Shown here: piece after piece, positions 43,749 to 52,854 of the stretch | Position numbering within the stretch: position 1 is the first letter of the stretch | Layout of the letters: each line of letters opens with the position of its first letter | From: Aerococcus mictus | GTDB taxonomy: Bacteria > Bacillota > Bacilli > Lactobacillales > Aerococcaceae | Assembly (NCBI RefSeq): GCF_003286595.3 | Contig: NZ_CP132985.1 | Location: 1,860,001 to 1,924,000, forward strand | Direction: 5' to 3' | DNA length: 64,000 nt | Made by a program: the position numbers and the translations under genes | The notes under the pieces: generated by a model | What the model was told of the DNA's origin: nothing | Databases searched by the model: none | What the model saw: the letters and a program-made list of their open reading frames with translations, nothing else

Positions 43749-44801
43749 TTATTGACCGAATAATTCTGCAAATCTTTCCTTATCTGCATCACGTGTTTCC
43801 AATACCTTATCAGAGTCATAGCCCATGGTTTTAATATCAGAAACCCCTTTTAGCCCCTCAGGTGCTTGAACGCCTTCACGAACTGGTGTGTAACCAATTT
43901 CTGCAGTGACTTCTTGGCCTCTTTGTGAAAGAATAAAATCAACAAAATATTGGGCTAATTCTGCATTTTTCGCCCCATTAATAATTCCGATCGGCTCTGT
44001 AACATAGAGAGCTCCCTCTTCTGGGTAAACAAATTCAATAGGTGCCCCATCGTTTTTGGCGCGGATTGCCATATAATCCACTAACATCCCCATGCCTTGC
44101 TGACCATTAAGTAGCGCATCTCGAACAGTCCCATTCCCTTGCCCGACAAAGACATCGTTAGCTTTAAGGTCTTCATAGAAATCCCAACCCAAATTACCAT
44201 CCTGGGTCAAGATCGATAGGTTTAGAGAAGCCGCTCCTGAATACAAGGGACTTGGGATCATTGGCATGCCTTTATACTTGGAATCAGTCATACTTTTAAA
44301 GCCTTCGATTTCATTAGCATCTACCATATCTGTATTCACTGCTATACCAGTCACAATTAATTTTGTCCCTGTATACTTAAAATCAGGATGCACATAGTCG
44401 CTAGGAATCTTATCAAGTTCAGAGGACTCATAGGACTGAAGCAGATCTTCATTTGCTAATTGATCGAATGTAAAACTATCCGAAACAAGCAATGCATCTG
44501 CTAAAATGTCTCCAGTCTCCTTTTCCGCCATAACTTTTGAAATAACTTCTTCGGTACCTGAACGGAATATATTCACCTTTATATCGGGATACTCTTTATT
44601 GAATTCTGCAACCAATTTATTGATGTCTTCTTCAGGTTGAGAAGTATAAAGAACAAATTCACCTGAAGCAGAATGGCTTTCTTCGGATTGACCTGAGCTC
44701 GATCCCGTGTTGTTTGAATCACTAGGCTGCTCAGCTGTAGAACAACCAAAAAGAAAGATAAAAGTAAACAGTAATAATAAGGGTTTAAACAACTTTTTCA
44801 T
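43749..44801 (-). CDS. ABC transporter substrate-binding lipoprotein (AfuA/FbpA-like)
   Basis: A 350-residue lipoprotein (signal with lipobox FLFGCST, Cys near residue 20), a Ser/Gly linker, then a type-2 periplasmic-binding fold (FVLYTSQPEEDINKLVAEF, IFRSGTEEVISKV, MPSPLYSGAAS-like IPSPLYSGAASLN). Family members bind ferric iron, sugar phosphates or 2-aminoethylphosphonate; the paired tyrosines of classical ferric binders are not evident, so the ligand is left open. The ATG at 44801 follows TGGAGGA. First gene of the importer operon. Confidence 0.88.
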   Translation of the reverse strand: MKKLFKPLLLLFTFIFLFGCSTAEQPSDSNNTGSSSGQSEESHSASGEFVLYTSQPEEDINKLVAEFNKEYPDIKVNIFRSGTEEVISKVMAEKETGDILADALLVSDSFTFDQLANEDLLQSYESSELDKIPSDYVHPDFKYTGTKLIVTGIAVNTDMVDANEIEGFKSMTDSKYKGMPMIPSPLYSGAASLNLSILTQDGNLGWDFYEDLKANDVFVGQGNGTVRDALLNGQQGMGMLVDYMAIRAKNDGAPIEFVYPEEGALYVTEPIGIINGAKNAELAQYFVDFILSQRGQEVTAEIGYTPVREGVQAPEGLKGVSDIKTMGYDSDKVLETRDADKERFAELFGQ

Positions 44802-45288
44802 TACACGAATCCTCCACAAATTAAAATGCTAGTTATCCGTTTATTTGGCGACGCTACAATAAAATGATGACAGTTAGAGCTTGCCTGACCTTTATATAAT
44901 AGATATCAGTCGAATAGCATATTTTCTCTTTACAGGAATGCTTACTTTCTGACACCACAGTTTCTTTTTAACAAATTCATTGTAGCAATTTCATGTAAAA
45001 TTGAAGTAAAAATACAATGTAGTTTACGTTAAGCTGGCGAAAAATATGTAAAGAAATCCAAGTAATATAATAAATATTATTCAGTTATATAAAACAAAAC
45101 ATCGGGAAACATAGGTTGAACAGCTTTTTGTAAATTTTTCTTTATTGTTGGGTGGTTAGTATACATTTGGAGGTATTTTTGAATAGAAAAGATTCAGAAA
45201 CAAAAACTATAATGAACTTTGAGTTAATTCTCATCCCGAGTCACTCAAAAAAAGGCCGAGTTGGTATCACCCAACTCGGTCATAGTGT
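44802..45288. other. AT-rich intergenic region between the ABC importer and the PTS operon
   Basis: Apart from the terminator at 45247-45281 I see no gene. The promoter of the importer must lie here; an open frame on the + strand from 45152 runs through the terminator and is not credible. Confidence 0.5.
45247..45281 (-). terminator. Terminator of the Lac-family PTS operon
   Basis: CCGAGTTGG/CCAACTCGG stem followed on the minus strand by a seven-T run, just after the stop of the 51-residue gene. Confidence 0.9.
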
Positions 45289-45444
45289 TTATCTTCTTTT
45301 CATTATCTTTATAAATCCAAATAATATCAGCGCTAAACCAAATATAATACTTAAAAGAGGCCTAGATACAGTGTAGCTCATGCAAATAATAAAAAGTCCA
45401 AGGGCTATTATAAACAAATACCACTTTAAACGATTATTATTCAC
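45289..45444 (-). CDS. 51-residue membrane protein at the end of the PTS operon
   Basis: An unannotated-size gene with a GTG start at 45444, GAGGAAG upstream inside the end of the IIC gene, and its stop just before the operon terminator. The product starts MNNNRLKWYLFII and has two hydrophobic segments (residues ~8-25 and ~30-45) ending in KIMKRR, so it should sit in the membrane with a basic C-terminus. I recognise no family. Its tight packing between the IIC stop and the terminator is the main evidence that it is real. Confidence 0.6.
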   Translation of the reverse strand: MNNNRLKWYLFIIALGLFIICMSYTVSRPLLSIIFGLALILFGFIKIMKRR

Positions 45445-45446
45445 TA

Positions 45447-46826
45447 TTACTCTTCCTCTTCTACAGTCTTAACTTTATTGGCATTCAGTACAAATGGAAT
45501 ATAGATTAGAAAAGCAATAAACATATTAAATAATGAAACTAAAGCTGCTCCAATACTTCCCCCTGTAGCTAAATAGGCATATAGTCCTGGTGGAGTAATC
45601 CAAGGTACTGCTAAGAATACAGGAGGTATCCAACCGACTGCTGTTGCAAAGTATGCTATACCAGCGCAAATTGGTGGAATAATAAGCCATGGAATAACGA
45701 ATAATGGATTTAAAACGATAGGTATCCCAAAAATCATTGGTTCATTTATATTAAAAACTCCCATAGGGAATGACAGCTTGGATACTGTCTTATACTCTTC
45801 GCGTTTTGAAAAGAAGAAAATGGCTAAAATTAAGGCTAAAGTCACTCCCGATCCTCCCATTTGACAATAGGCATCAAAGGAGCCTCTTGTCCAGGTCCAT
45901 GGTAATTCGGCAATACTTCTTGTAGTCTCATAAACCGCGGTATTTTCATTTAAAGCTGCTAAGTAAATTCCATCCATAATAGGAGCTAAAACATTATGCC
46001 CATGTAAGCCAAAGAACCAGAAAAGTTGTACCAAGAAAGCTAATAATATAACGCTTCCGGCACCTTGAGAAAGTCCCATTAAAGGTTGTTGTACATATGT
46101 AGAAATTAAATTATTCAAAGGTATTCCTGATAACTTATAAACACCGTAGGCTACTATTGAAGAAGCATATATTGCTATAAGTCCTGGTATAATAGCTGCA
46201 AATGCTTTGTTAACAGCAGGTGGAACACTCTCAGGTAATTTAATCGTTAGATTTTTCTTAGTTAACCAAATATAGATCATTGTTGAAAGAAATCCAATAG
46301 CCAAAGCGGTGAATAAACCGGTTGCTCCAACATATGATAGTTGAATAGCTCCTAAGCCGCTAGCTTCCATGAGAGTAGTTCCATCATTTTCTGTAATGGT
46401 TAACCCTATATCCTTAAGAACATTTACTGCTTCATTACTTGCTCCACTAATATCCGAAGAAATAGTTGCAATTTGTGGAATAGTGGCAATAAATGATGAA
46501 AAAGCAATAATACCACCAGATAGACCATTTACTTTATATGCAACTGATAAATTATAACCTAGTGTAAATACAAAGAATAAGGCCATAATGGTAATCGTTC
46601 CAAAATATACATAGCCATTTATATCTATAAGTGGTTGGACTGTATTTACAAAATTATCCCAGCCTAAATTAGTCGGTATATCTCTAAAGAACACATTTAA
46701 TAAGACTGCAATTGATCCAGCCATAGTAATTGGCATCATTGCTACAAATGAGTCACGAATTGCTACCAAGTGCTTTTCAGAGCCTATTCGTCCGGATATC
46801 TCCATAAATTTATCTTGAAAACTCAT
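45447..46826 (-). CDS. PTS Lac-family (lactose/cellobiose) IIC component
   Basis: A 459-residue membrane permease of the EIIC-Lac/Cel family: FQDKFMEISGRIGSEKHLVAIRD-type N-terminus, LFWFFGLHGHNVLAPIMDG in the centre and FNINEPMIFGIPIVLNP near the C-terminus, all diagnostic. It transports a beta-linked disaccharide or aryl-glucoside and hands it to IIB for phosphorylation. Its ATG lies within the end of the DUF3284 gene (17-base overlap) with GGGGGAT upstream. Confidence 0.93.
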   Translation of the reverse strand: MSFQDKFMEISGRIGSEKHLVAIRDSFVAMMPITMAGSIAVLLNVFFRDIPTNLGWDNFVNTVQPLIDINGYVYFGTITIMALFFVFTLGYNLSVAYKVNGLSGGIIAFSSFIATIPQIATISSDISGASNEAVNVLKDIGLTITENDGTTLMEASGLGAIQLSYVGATGLFTALAIGFLSTMIYIWLTKKNLTIKLPESVPPAVNKAFAAIIPGLIAIYASSIVAYGVYKLSGIPLNNLISTYVQQPLMGLSQGAGSVILLAFLVQLFWFFGLHGHNVLAPIMDGIYLAALNENTAVYETTRSIAELPWTWTRGSFDAYCQMGGSGVTLALILAIFFFSKREEYKTVSKLSFPMGVFNINEPMIFGIPIVLNPLFVIPWLIIPPICAGIAYFATAVGWIPPVFLAVPWITPPGLYAYLATGGSIGAALVSLFNMFIAFLIYIPFVLNANKVKTVEEEE

Positions 46827-47280
46827 TTTTATCCCCCATCACTTTATCTTCACTTTCAATAGCTCTATCCGCTATATAATCAAGCCTGTTTTCTATATTC
46901 TTTTTTAGCCTCTTTTTCATAAAAGGAAGTAATAATTTATAGTTGATTTTTGTAAAGAAATCTATATCTTCTAATTTTTCATTATAGGTCACACCAATTG
47001 AATTACTATCTTTTTCTTCAATTGAATAAGTGATCACTTGGCTTCCTCTATTTGACTTAATTAAACTTTCGTATATTTTAAATGGTTCAAATTTTGTTAT
47101 TTCAACTCTTGCCTGATTAGCATTATTCTTACCAAAGTTTTTTATGTATTTTAATCCTTTTAGAGACTGGTCAGAAGGAAAAATTTCTCCTGTATTCACC
47201 TCAAAATCATTGATTGCTAATTTTTTCAGCTCCAAAAAGAAAGCTTCAGCCGTTATATGGTATATTCTCTCTACTTGCAT
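46810..47280 (-). CDS. DUF3284 domain protein
   Basis: A 156-residue soluble protein resembling DUF3284 (VERIYHITAEAFFLEL, Y-x-x-I-E-E-K-D core, FTKINYKLLLPFMKKRLKKN). Members occur in cellobiose-type PTS operons of Lactobacillales and look like small SRPBCC-type folds; their function is unknown. The frame opens with GTG at 47289, but AGGTGG is spaced for the ATG at 47280. It starts just after the IIA stop and overlaps IIC. Confidence 0.78.
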   Translation of the reverse strand: MQVERIYHITAEAFFLELKKLAINDFEVNTGEIFPSDQSLKGLKYIKNFGKNNANQARVEITKFEPFKIYESLIKSNRGSQVITYSIEEKDSNSIGVTYNEKLEDIDFFTKINYKLLLPFMKKRLKKNIENRLDYIADRAIESEDKVMGDKNEFSR

Positions 47281-47289
47281 GACACCCAC

Positions 47290-47616
47290 CTAGTTAGCTT
47301 CCTGAGCTTTTCTTTCATAGACTTCGACAATTTCTTTAGCGAGATCAATAAAAGTGATAGCTGTCATTAAATGGTCCTGTCCATGAATCATTAATAAATT
47401 GATATCCAATTTTTCTCCTTGCGCTTCTGCCGTTAGAAGACCAGTTTGAGATTTATGAGCAGTATTTAAAGAGACAGTTGCTTCTTTAAATTTTTCTTCT
47501 GCCAAGATAAAATTATTTTTTTTGGCAGCCTGTATAGCTTCAATAGCCTTTCCTTTAGCATCACCTGAATACATGATCAATCCCATGATGTCTTGTAGAT
47601 ATTGTTCATCGCTCAT
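47290..47616 (-). CDS. PTS Lac-family IIA component
   Basis: A 108-residue all-helical EIIA of the lactose/cellobiose family (IMGLIMYSGDAKGKAIEAI, then the active His in LMIHGQDHLM near residue 75). It takes phosphate from HPr and passes it to the IIB encoded four bases upstream. Part of the operon with IIB, DUF3284 and IIC. Confidence 0.94.
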   Translation of the reverse strand: MSDEQYLQDIMGLIMYSGDAKGKAIEAIQAAKKNNFILAEEKFKEATVSLNTAHKSQTGLLTAEAQGEKLDINLLMIHGQDHLMTAITFIDLAKEIVEVYERKAQEAN

Positions 47617-47619
47617 TTG

Positions 47620-47931
47620 CTACTTCTCCATTAATTCAATAGCTGCATTGAGAACTTTTTCCCCATTCATGGTCCCATAGTCTTGCATATTAATAGAATC
47701 CACTTTTAATTTGTCTCCGTATGCTTTTTCATATTCATTCTTCATAAACTTCACTTGAGGGCCAACTAGTAAGACATCAATATCTTTATTAGCAACATTC
47801 TCCTCTACTTCAGAAAGTGGTATAGCAAAAATATCAAAATTTTGGTCCAGTTTTTCTGCTGCTTTTTGCATTTTAGTGACTAATAAACTTGTAGACATTC
47901 CAGCATTACATACGAGCATAATCGTTTTCAT
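47620..47931 (-). CDS. PTS Lac-family IIB component
   Basis: A 103-residue EIIB of the lactose/cellobiose family with the phosphorylatable Cys in MLVCNAGMSTSLL near residue 8 and the VLLVGPQVKFM strand. It receives phosphate from IIA and phosphorylates the incoming sugar on IIC. It is followed by IIA after only three bases; ATG has GAAAGAGG upstream. Confidence 0.95.
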   Translation of the reverse strand: MKTIMLVCNAGMSTSLLVTKMQKAAEKLDQNFDIFAIPLSEVEENVANKDIDVLLVGPQVKFMKNEYEKAYGDKLKVDSINMQDYGTMNGEKVLNAAIELMEK

Positions 47932-47949
47932 ATATATACCTCTTTCTTA

Positions 47950-49953
47950 TTACAAACTTAAAATTTTTAGCATTATATTTTTAAAATCATTATAGTTATT
48001 AATGTTTAGAAGCTCATCTTCAAGGCTCTTATTTTCTATAATCTTTGCTAAGGAATTACTTACTTGCCTCATATTTTTATTATTGGTAATCGAAGGAGAC
48101 AATAAAAAGATAAATCGTATATTAGGGTTTTCGCTATCCCAATATAGGCCCTTTTTTATAATCGCTACTACAATTTTTTCATCTTTAGTTAAAGGCTTTG
48201 TCGGATGTGGAATAGCTAATATATTATTAAAGATAATAGGCCCATACGTTTCTCTTATTTTGATTTCTCTTAAAAACATCTCATTAAAATTCGTTTGAGG
48301 GTTGTCTTCCAATAGTGCAATCATGTGAGAAAGCATTTTTTCCTTATTTATGTTTTCTTTATGTGTAACAATAAATCGATCTTCGCTAAAACAATTATAG
48401 AAAACATATTCATTCTGAATATTTTCGTATTTATGGTCACTATTACTTAATTTTCTTTTATTATCTGTCTTTATATTTACAAATTTTTTTATATTTCTAA
48501 TATCAGAGTCATTTATGATAACGCTTACATTTATAACCGGAACAGGTAAGTAAAGACCGTCAACATTTATAGAAGAGATCACTAAATCTACTTCATTTAA
48601 AACCTTCTTATCCAACTCATAATAGCTAATAACTTTACTTATGGATAAGGCATTTCCAAACTCACGTTCCAATCGGTTCTTCATAACTTGTGCACTACCA
48701 ACACCAGTGGCACACATAATAAGCACGCGTATTTTTTGACTATTAGAATATCTTTCCATCGCCGCTATCATGTGTAAAGTTACATATGACCATTCATTAT
48801 CGTTAATGGGGTAGTCTAAAATATCAGCTATCGATTGGAAGCTCTTTTTTGTTATTGCTAATTCTTCACTGTAGTATTTTTCAACATCGCGTAGTACTGG
48901 ATTGGAAATTTCTATTTGATTTTGTAAACGAATTAATAATTGATTAAAGTGATCAACTAGCCCCTTATAAAGTATGGAATCATTTTGTATCCTTCCATTC
49001 ACTAATTCAGAAAAATTATTAATAGCTGTTTTTATTTCTTTATCAACTTCCGTATTTTTGATGCTTAATTTTTTATTATTCCTTGAAATTAGGTGAATAG
49101 ATATATACTCAGCTTCAACTTCCGGTATACGAATATCTGGAAAGGATCTTACTAAACGATCATATATATTTTTTGCTACCTGATAATTTTTTCCTTGCTT
49201 ATCTAAATCATCAAGTAAATGTCTCATAAGCGTATTTCCATTCCTTAATCTTTGAACCATTAAGGCAATATGAACAATTGAATTTTCAATGACAAAGTCT
49301 GATACGTATAAGTCTGCATTACGTATCTCATCTAGTACGATAACTGTTATTTCTCCCAGATTAATCGAAGAATCAAAAACTGTATTCTGTAAATTAATCA
49401 TAAAAGATGAATTAAATTTTCTAGAGAAGAAATAATCTATTAGAAATTGCCTTTGTTTTAATTCACTCCCCCTTATTTCTAACCCTTTTTTTGTGTTAAC
49501 AACGCTTATGTCGTACTCGGCTAGTAAAGAACGAATATCAGCAATCAATTTAAACACTACTGTTGAACTAATATGAAGGTCTTGCTCAATCTCATTCCTT
49601 TTTAAAATCACGCTTTCTAAAAACAACTTATTAATGATATATTTTTTTCGATCGAAATTATCATCAACATTGGTCGCTATTTTATAATCAGCGTGTTTCT
49701 TAGTTTCTCGTTCACGAAATTCAGCAAAAATAACTGGTTGAGTAATGACTAGCTGATAGCCATTACCCTGTTTGGCTTGAATTTCTGCTCCATGACCTTT
49801 AAGACTACTCTTTAAAAAATTAGTGTATTTACGAATAGTTTTATCAGATGCACCTATTAACATGGCCATTTCTTGGCTACTAGTATATTGATTCCTGTCT
49901 TTCCATAAAATTTTCAGGATTTCCCACTCCTTTTTTCTTAAAATGAGTATCAT
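47950..49953 (-). CDS. LicR/ManR-type PRD transcriptional activator
   Basis: A 667-residue regulator with an N-terminal helix-turn-helix pair (SSQEMAMLIGASDKTIRKY; second HTH LHISSTVVFKLIADIR), two PRD domains, an EIIB-like domain (VLIMCATGVGSAQVMKNRL) and an EIIA-like C-terminus (ILAIPHPTKPL, active His). It should activate this PTS operon when its inducer sugar is transported. The annotated ATG at 49953 touches AGGAG without spacing, so the true start is uncertain. It lies between the MupG-like and IIB genes. Confidence 0.9.
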   Translation of the reverse strand: MILILRKKEWEILKILWKDRNQYTSSQEMAMLIGASDKTIRKYTNFLKSSLKGHGAEIQAKQGNGYQLVITQPVIFAEFRERETKKHADYKIATNVDDNFDRKKYIINKLFLESVILKRNEIEQDLHISSTVVFKLIADIRSLLAEYDISVVNTKKGLEIRGSELKQRQFLIDYFFSRKFNSSFMINLQNTVFDSSINLGEITVIVLDEIRNADLYVSDFVIENSIVHIALMVQRLRNGNTLMRHLLDDLDKQGKNYQVAKNIYDRLVRSFPDIRIPEVEAEYISIHLISRNNKKLSIKNTEVDKEIKTAINNFSELVNGRIQNDSILYKGLVDHFNQLLIRLQNQIEISNPVLRDVEKYYSEELAITKKSFQSIADILDYPINDNEWSYVTLHMIAAMERYSNSQKIRVLIMCATGVGSAQVMKNRLEREFGNALSISKVISYYELDKKVLNEVDLVISSINVDGLYLPVPVINVSVIINDSDIRNIKKFVNIKTDNKRKLSNSDHKYENIQNEYVFYNCFSEDRFIVTHKENINKEKMLSHMIALLEDNPQTNFNEMFLREIKIRETYGPIIFNNILAIPHPTKPLTKDEKIVVAIIKKGLYWDSENPNIRFIFLLSPSITNNKNMRQVSNSLAKIIENKSLEDELLNINNYNDFKNIMLKILSL

Positions 49954-49992
49954 CTCCTAAAATATACTTACATCTATTTTTAGCTATTCCAT

Positions 49993-51081
49993 TCATTTAA
50001 TATCATTTCCCATATCAAACTTAAAATTAGCCCATGGCTTTAGATTTTCAAGTAATGGAATATAATCACTATCTATTTGTCCGACGATATTAGTCTTATC
50101 AGATACTTCAAAAGGAGTTAGGGCGATTTGAAGTTCTCCTTTATATCGTTTATAAAGGTTATTATCAATCATGATGTCCCCCTTATGTACCTGTTTTGAT
50201 TGCTTGATCGGTTTGATATCTGAATTCGCATATTTGACACGACTATTACTCGAACGAATCACATAATGGGAAATATCTCCGCGATAAACATGCATTGATT
50301 CCACAATTTCTTTTTCTATAGGAGAAATATCATTTAGCAATTGAGCCTGAAAAGTAACCGGTTTTTCAACTGCTTCACTTAGAAGTTTCATCTCTTCTTC
50401 ACTCATAAATTGGTTGGCAACAATGACATTATCTATATTTCCTAAAGCCTTGAAATAATTAATTTGGTAATTTAAATTTTTATATCTATGATCTTCTAAA
50501 GTACATAATCCTTCGGCTAAAGGCCACGGCCCCTCATTACTACATGGGGAATTAACAAATGCAGATGTTTCAACCTCATAATCTCTAAAAAATTTAGTCA
50601 TCTCTTTAAAATGTCTTTCTGATAAACCTGTATATCTTTTAGGATAAAAATTGTGACTTCCTGTAATATTATTCTTATCAGCACCCATCTCTATTAATTC
50701 TCTTAAAATTTCTGGATGAGTTGACATATTTAATTCAATTTTGACTCCATGATTATTATGTGTGAGCTCTGCGAGGTATTTTAAGGATGGAGCTTCATCT
50801 AAACGAATGATATTAATTCCATAGTTATTCAACTTCCCTATTAAATCTTCACTCCACCCAAGTCTATTTAAAACATCTGGATTAACATCTGCAACAACTT
50901 GAAAGTCTTCATTATTTAAAAACTCCAAAATTTTTTGGTACTTAGTAAAAGTTTCTGCATCGTTTATTTGTAGTAGAGAAATAAATATTCTTTTAAATCC
51001 AAATTTTTTTAACTTGGTTAAGTACTTTTCAATAGTCGAATAGTCATGGTACTCTGGATAAATTGCACATCCCAGCTTCAT
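49993..51081 (-). CDS. MupG-family (DUF871) TIM-barrel protein
   Basis: A 362-residue member of the MupG/DUF871 family (MKLGCAIYPEYHD, FISLLQINDAET, DVNPDVLNRLGW, HNFYPKRYTGLS, then a C-terminal beta domain ending WANFKFDMGNDIK). The Staphylococcus aureus member MupG is a 6-phospho-N-acetylmuramidase acting on a PTS-imported peptidoglycan disaccharide. Here it is between a GH1 enzyme and a Lac-family PTS regulator, so it likely also acts on a phosphorylated disaccharide, but the substrate is not proven. Confidence 0.88.
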   Translation of the reverse strand: MKLGCAIYPEYHDYSTIEKYLTKLKKFGFKRIFISLLQINDAETFTKYQKILEFLNNEDFQVVADVNPDVLNRLGWSEDLIGKLNNYGINIIRLDEAPSLKYLAELTHNNHGVKIELNMSTHPEILRELIEMGADKNNITGSHNFYPKRYTGLSERHFKEMTKFFRDYEVETSAFVNSPCSNEGPWPLAEGLCTLEDHRYKNLNYQINYFKALGNIDNVIVANQFMSEEEMKLLSEAVEKPVTFQAQLLNDISPIEKEIVESMHVYRGDISHYVIRSSNSRVKYANSDIKPIKQSKQVHKGDIMIDNNLYKRYKGELQIALTPFEVSDKTNIVGQIDSDYIPLLENLKPWANFKFDMGNDIK

Positions 51082-51090
51082 TGTATACGC

Positions 51091-52473
51091 CTACTCCTCA
51101 AATCCGTTATTTTCGCTTAGTTGTTTAAACCATTCACCTGATTTTTTTACAATCCTATTCTGTGTTTTTAAATCTAATTCAATGAGGCCATATCTATTTT
51201 TATACGCATTCAGCCAGGACCAACAATCGATAAATGTCCAAAGCAAATAACCTTTGCAATTAGCCCCCTCTTGGATAGCACTATGCAGTTTTTTCAAGTG
51301 CCCCTGAATAAACTCTATTCTATAATCGTCTTGGATTTGCCCATCAACTCTAAATCTATCCTCATCCTCAACTCCCATACCATTTTCAGTCAGAATCCAA
51401 GGGATATTGCCGTAATTATTTTTTATGTTAATAGCAATATCATAGACTCCCTGTTCATATATTTCCCATCCGCGGTAGGGGTTAAATTTTCTACCTGGCA
51501 TTTCATAAGTATCATAATAATATTCAGGGCTAAAGGGCGCATCGCTATTTCTAACATTTACTGGCGCTTTTACCCTCAGTGGTTGATAATAGTTAACTCC
51601 TAAATAATCTACAGTATTTTCTGAAATGATTTTTAAGTCTTCTTTGTTGTAACTTGGAAGTAAATTATGTTCTTCTAATAATTCAATGAGTTCTCTTGGA
51701 TACTCACCTTTAACCGATGGATCTAAAAAGCTTTTAGCTTGGAAGAGTTCAGCTATATTAGCAGCCTTTTTATCATAAGGGTGATCACTCCGCGGATATG
51801 CAGGAGTTAAATTTAAAACAATCCCAATCTTAATATTTTTATTAAAATCATGAGCTGACTTAACAGCTAACGAACTAGCTAATTGAGTATGATAAGCTAC
51901 CTGTACTGCAGCTTGGGGATCGACTTTACAAGGATAGTGATATTGATTTAAATAGCCACACTCAACATGCACAATTGGTTCATTAAAAGTAATCCAATAA
52001 TCAACATAATCATTAAATAACTCAATACAAGTTTGAGCATAATTTTGATAGGCGTAGACTACTTCTCTATTTTCCCAGCCACCAATCTTTTGTAGTTCCA
52101 TTGGCATATCAAAATGATATAAATTAACCATTAATTGAATGTCCTCATTTTTTACTCTTTGGAAGACATCCTTGTAGAATTTGACGGCTTCTTCATTGAT
52201 ATCACCTGTTCCATTAGGAAATAGTCGTGCCCATTGGATGGAGGTCCTAAAAATTGTATGACCTGTTTTCTTTAGTAACTTTATATCAGATTTATAATTT
52301 TTATAAAATGTAGAAGTTTCACCCGGCCCAATTTCATTATGAAATTTAAACGGTTCTATTTTATACCAATAGTCCCATATATTATCTCCCTTGCCGTCTC
52401 CTGCTTCTCTACCTTCACTTTGAGGACCCGATGTTGAACTTCCCCATAAAAAATCTTTTGGAAACTTAATCAT
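51091..52473 (-). CDS. Glycoside hydrolase family 1 (6-phospho-beta-glycosidase-like)
   Basis: A 460-residue GH1 enzyme: FPKDFLWGSSTSGPQSEG at the N-terminus, acid/base Glu in TFNEP near residue 166, nucleophile Glu in LTENGMG near 363. The 6-phosphate-binding loop reads SWLNAYKNRYG; compared with the LacG-type S..K-R-Y pattern the usual Lys is Asn and a Lys sits one residue earlier. It is the first gene of the operon, with AAAGGAG before ATG and a cre-like site plus -10 upstream. Substrate uncertain. Confidence 0.9.
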   Translation of the reverse strand: MIKFPKDFLWGSSTSGPQSEGREAGDGKGDNIWDYWYKIEPFKFHNEIGPGETSTFYKNYKSDIKLLKKTGHTIFRTSIQWARLFPNGTGDINEEAVKFYKDVFQRVKNEDIQLMVNLYHFDMPMELQKIGGWENREVVYAYQNYAQTCIELFNDYVDYWITFNEPIVHVECGYLNQYHYPCKVDPQAAVQVAYHTQLASSLAVKSAHDFNKNIKIGIVLNLTPAYPRSDHPYDKKAANIAELFQAKSFLDPSVKGEYPRELIELLEEHNLLPSYNKEDLKIISENTVDYLGVNYYQPLRVKAPVNVRNSDAPFSPEYYYDTYEMPGRKFNPYRGWEIYEQGVYDIAINIKNNYGNIPWILTENGMGVEDEDRFRVDGQIQDDYRIEFIQGHLKKLHSAIQEGANCKGYLLWTFIDCWSWLNAYKNRYGLIELDLKTQNRIVKKSGEWFKQLSENNGFEE

Positions 52474-52517
52474 TCTAAGACTCCTTTCTATATTGATAAG
52501 GAAATAACTCTTTTTAC

Positions 52518-52545
52518 ATTATACTATTTATATTAAGCGCTTACA
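52518..52545 (-). promoter_or_regulatory. Promoter -10 and cre-like site of the GH1-MupG-PTS operon
   Basis: Minus-strand TGTAAGCGCTTAAT (52532-52545) fits the cre palindrome core TGTAAGCGCTTA, and TATAAT (52518-52523) follows 8 bases on, so CcpA would cover the -35 region. Confidence 0.6.
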
Positions 52546-52773
52546 TTTTAACATTTTCCTTAGCGATACGGAAATGTGCTGATGATAATTATTATATTTT
52601 TAATAAAAATTAAAACTTGATCGTTTTTGAACAAAGTCATTTCTTATAAGTTTATTAGATACTATTATTTAATTATTAATAGCTAAAATTATAGTAAAGA
52701 TTAAAAATTGCTATGGATATCATATATTATATAAACTATATAATGGATAGGAATGCTACTATATGCTTTTAAT

Positions 52774-52815
52774 AAAAATTCCCCTAAGTTAGAACATCAA
52801 GTCCAACTTAAGGGA
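52774..52815 (-). terminator. Terminator of the mannose-class PTS operon
   Basis: CCCTTAAGTT/AACTTAGGGG stem followed on the minus strand by AATTTTTATT. Confidence 0.8.
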
Positions 52816-52854
52816 AACTATATTGTTTATTTTTATAGGATAATAAATTCTATT

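Larger units (their letters stand above)
52474..52854. other. Intergenic region between two sugar operons
   Basis: About 380 very AT-rich bases with the promoter and cre-like site of the GH1 operon (52518-52545) and the terminator of the next operon (52774-52815). No gene seen. Confidence 0.55.

Noticed and set aside
45152..45376. + strand open frame of 74 codons
   Set aside because: It reads through a strong terminator hairpin and overlaps the opposite small membrane gene.
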